NCBI GenBank assembly: GCA_964401355.1
Contig: CAYNYJ010000051.1
Coordinates: 1 to 25,485 of the forward strand
Length of the DNA stretch: 25,485 nucleotides
Direction of reading: 5' to 3'
Source of the DNA: SZUA-152 sp964401355
GTDB taxonomy: Bacteria > Pseudomonadota > Gammaproteobacteria > SZUA-152
In this document: positions 23,917 to 25,485 of the stretch, piece after piece
Numbering within the stretch: the stretch's first letter is position 1
Layout of the letters: the number at the start of each line of letters is the position of its first letter
Program-made: the position numbers and the translations under genes
The notes under the pieces: generated by a model
Told to the model about the DNA's origin: nothing
The model's database searches: none
Seen by the model: only the letters and a program-made list of their open reading frames with translations

Positions 23917-24221
23917 AACATTTAACACTCATCGTTCACACCAACGTCCAGCAGGACCTGGCCGACCAACTGCGCAGTCTGGATCAAGTGCCAGGCTTTA
24001 CCTTTAGTCATGTCGAAGGCCACGGCGTACAAATCGAAGACGATGCCTTCCTGTCGGCACGAGACAAAGTGGTGGGTTACACACCGCGAGTACGAGTGGA
24101 TATCTTACTGGAAGATGACGACGTGGATTCAGTGCTTGATTCACTGCGCAGCACAGGCTATGGCGTGAAAGGACACGGTATTTTCTGGGTCACTGCGGTT
24201 GACCAGAGCGGACGCCTATGA
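23913..24221 (+). CDS. DUF3240-like small protein (PII-like fold) of the efflux operon
   Basis: The 102-residue soluble protein begins at ATG 23913 inside the czcA-like stop (ATGA), with GGAGG 7 bases upstream, so the longer open frame upstream is not used. The sequence MKHLTLIVHTNVQQDLADQLRSLDQVPGFTFSHVEGHG, then YTPRVRVDILLEDDDVDSVLDSLRSTGYGVKGHGIFWVT, fits the DUF3240/PII-like ferredoxin-fold proteins commonly found after HME-RND genes. His residues in SHVEGHG and KGHG could bind metal. A regulatory or metal-sensing role on the pump is an inference. It overlaps the next gene by 4 bases. Confidence 0.8.
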   Translation: MKHLTLIVHTNVQQDLADQLRSLDQVPGFTFSHVEGHGVQIEDDAFLSARDKVVGYTPRVRVDILLEDDDVDSVLDSLRSTGYGVKGHGIFWVTAVDQSGRL

Positions 24222-25429
24222 ATATTTTTCACCTTAGAGACACAAAAAAGATGTTAACAAAACCGAAGTCGTTTTCACTGATTTTTACTGTGATAACAGG
24301 GCTATTTGCCTTTGCCCTGTTATCACAATTCGCCTATGCGCACGGCATGTCCGAAGCTGAAAAACTGTCCATTATCGAAGGTGGCAACATGAGCTATCTG
24401 TGGTTAGGTGCCACGCACATGTTGTCCGGCTACGACCATCTGGCCTTTGTGTTCGGAATTATTTTTTTCCTCAGCACCTTTCGTGACATTGCCAAATACG
24501 TCACCGCGTTTACCCTGGGGCATAGTGTAACCCTGATCTACGCCACCTTTAACGGCATTCAGATGAACTACTTTCTCATCGATGCGGTGATTGCTTTAAG
24601 CGTTTGTTATATCGCCTTTGCCAATATTGATGGTTTCCGAAAATACCTCAATATCAACCCACCCAATATGTTGTGGATGATTATTGGCCTGGGCCTGATT
24701 CATGGTTTCGGTTTGTCCACCCGCTTACAGGAACTGCCCTTGAGCGAAGATGATCTGTTGCTCAACATCATCTCGTTTAATGTCGGCATTGAAATTGGAC
24801 AAATCAGTGCGCTTGCCTTGATGTTGATATTGATTGCCGCCTGGCGAAAAAGCCACGCCTTCAAAACCTTCAGCCTGGTGGCAAACTATGGCCTGATCCT
24901 GATGGGAGGCTTTCTGTTTCTCATGCAAATGCACGGTTATGAGCACACCACTAATCCAGAGGAATTTATCAGCAGCGCGGAAGCTTCCCAGCAAACTGGA
25001 ACGGCTGCCTTCGTGGCGACAGAAGAAAGCCTCAATGAACGCGTGCCTGTTCAATGGCGTGACACTATCAGCATCACCATTCCCGCCAGAGGCGACAAAG
25101 AATACAAGCTTTCCCTTGAAAAAGACGCCTTGCTTGAATTTGCCTGGCAGACCGATGGCACTGAACTGTTTTTTGATTTCCACGGCGAACCCGCTGGTGA
25201 TACCACAGGTTATTTCAAAAGCTTCACAAAAAGCACCAACAATCAGGCAAGTGGTTCTTTAACCACCATCTTTGCAGGCACTCATGGCTGGTACTGGAAA
25301 AACACCAGCTCATCCCCTGTTGTCATCACATTGCAGGTCAACGGTGACTACCAACGTTTGGACTCAAAAGAGACCGTAGAATTCATTGAACCGGCGCCGA
25401 AATTAACACCTCGCGACACTCTTGATTAA
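24218..25429 (+). CDS. HupE/UreJ-like membrane protein with C-terminal soluble domain
   Basis: Residues 1-41 form a signal-like N-terminus ending FAYA before HGM. About 57-238 form a HupE/UreJ-type helical bundle with the His/Asp pattern GATHMLSGYDHLAFVFG and IHGFG, a family linked to nickel or cobalt uptake or release. The last helix (about 223-239) is followed by a soluble region to residue 403. This region has ARGDKEYKLSLEKDALLEFAWQTDGTELFFDFHGEP and FAGTHGWYWKNTSSSPVVITLQVNGDY, which I recall as the extracytoplasmic part of a separate anchored protein that often neighbours HupE genes. The protein thus looks like a fusion. The start at 24218 overlaps the upstream gene by 4 bases; ATG 24251 is an alternative. 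Confidence 0.82.
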   Translation: MNIFHLRDTKKMLTKPKSFSLIFTVITGLFAFALLSQFAYAHGMSEAEKLSIIEGGNMSYLWLGATHMLSGYDHLAFVFGIIFFLSTFRDIAKYVTAFTLGHSVTLIYATFNGIQMNYFLIDAVIALSVCYIAFANIDGFRKYLNINPPNMLWMIIGLGLIHGFGLSTRLQELPLSEDDLLLNIISFNVGIEIGQISALALMLILIAAWRKSHAFKTFSLVANYGLILMGGFLFLMQMHGYEHTTNPEEFISSAEASQQTGTAAFVATEESLNERVPVQWRDTISITIPARGDKEYKLSLEKDALLEFAWQTDGTELFFDFHGEPAGDTTGYFKSFTKSTNNQASGSLTTIFAGTHGWYWKNTSSSPVVITLQVNGDYQRLDSKETVEFIEPAPKLTPRDTLD

Positions 25430-25485
25430 CAGCGTGAATTCAATTTGTAAGTGCAACTCTGACTCACGGTAAGAGGGCAAGCTGC
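25430..25485. other. Non-coding end of window
   Basis: No gene or clear terminator is seen in the last 56 bases after the HupE-like gene. Confidence 0.5.

Overview
The window looks like a scaffolded draft of a gammaproteobacterial chromosome. The folD, cysS, ppiB, lpxH neighbourhood is the arrangement known from Gammaproteobacteria, although glnS, often found next to cysS and ppiB, is absent here. PEP-CTERM genes, an AmmeMemoRadiSam cluster, orphan FliK/FlhB-like genes and an HME-type metal efflux operon suggest a free-living environmental bacterium. Genus cannot be told from the sequence.

Layout. 1-225: upstream region. 226-1080: folD. 1093-1990: a tandem array of about 210-bp compound palindromic repeats between convergent folD and cysS, interrupted by a 100-N assembly gap (1836-1935). 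1975-3435: cysS (-), whose last codons lie inside the repeat. 3673-4842: two cyclophilin genes, periplasmic then cytoplasmic. 4895-5626: lpxH. 5669-6460: a lipoprotein (-). 6531-7337: a DUF455 ferritin-like protein (-). 7338-9181: two PEP-CTERM genes, each broken by one frameshift, each with the same upstream layout: two TGTCGA-type boxes about 120 bp apart and a sigma-54-like promoter about 80 bp after the second box. 9286-11484: a large lipoprotein with a ZU5-like N-terminus. 11789-14390: amrS (-) divergent from amrB-amrA. 14604-15560: a membrane-anchored GYF-like/pentapeptide-repeat protein (-). 15718-17609: an orphan FliK-like gene overlapping a stand-alone FlhB C-terminal domain gene. 17795-25429: a metal efflux cluster comprising a His-rich membrane protein, then CzcC-, CzcB- and CzcA-like proteins, a DUF3240-like protein and a HupE-like protein carrying an extra C-terminal soluble domain. 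The last five genes overlap or nearly abut.

Working together. The RND set forms a three-component envelope pump (outer-membrane channel, adaptor, inner-membrane antiporter) with small accessory proteins that probably sense or bind the metal. amrS, amrB and amrA form the conserved three-gene AmmeMemoRadiSam set. The two PEP-CTERM genes appear to be one sigma-54 regulon whose promoters have stayed intact while the coding parts broke. A relic of the amrS 3' end at about 8694-8731, next to a terminator resembling the one beside real amrS, suggests that the roughly 3-kb block holding the second PEP-CTERM gene and the large lipoprotein was inserted or duplicated between the first PEP-CTERM gene and amrS. 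No rRNA, tRNA, CRISPR array or transposase was found.
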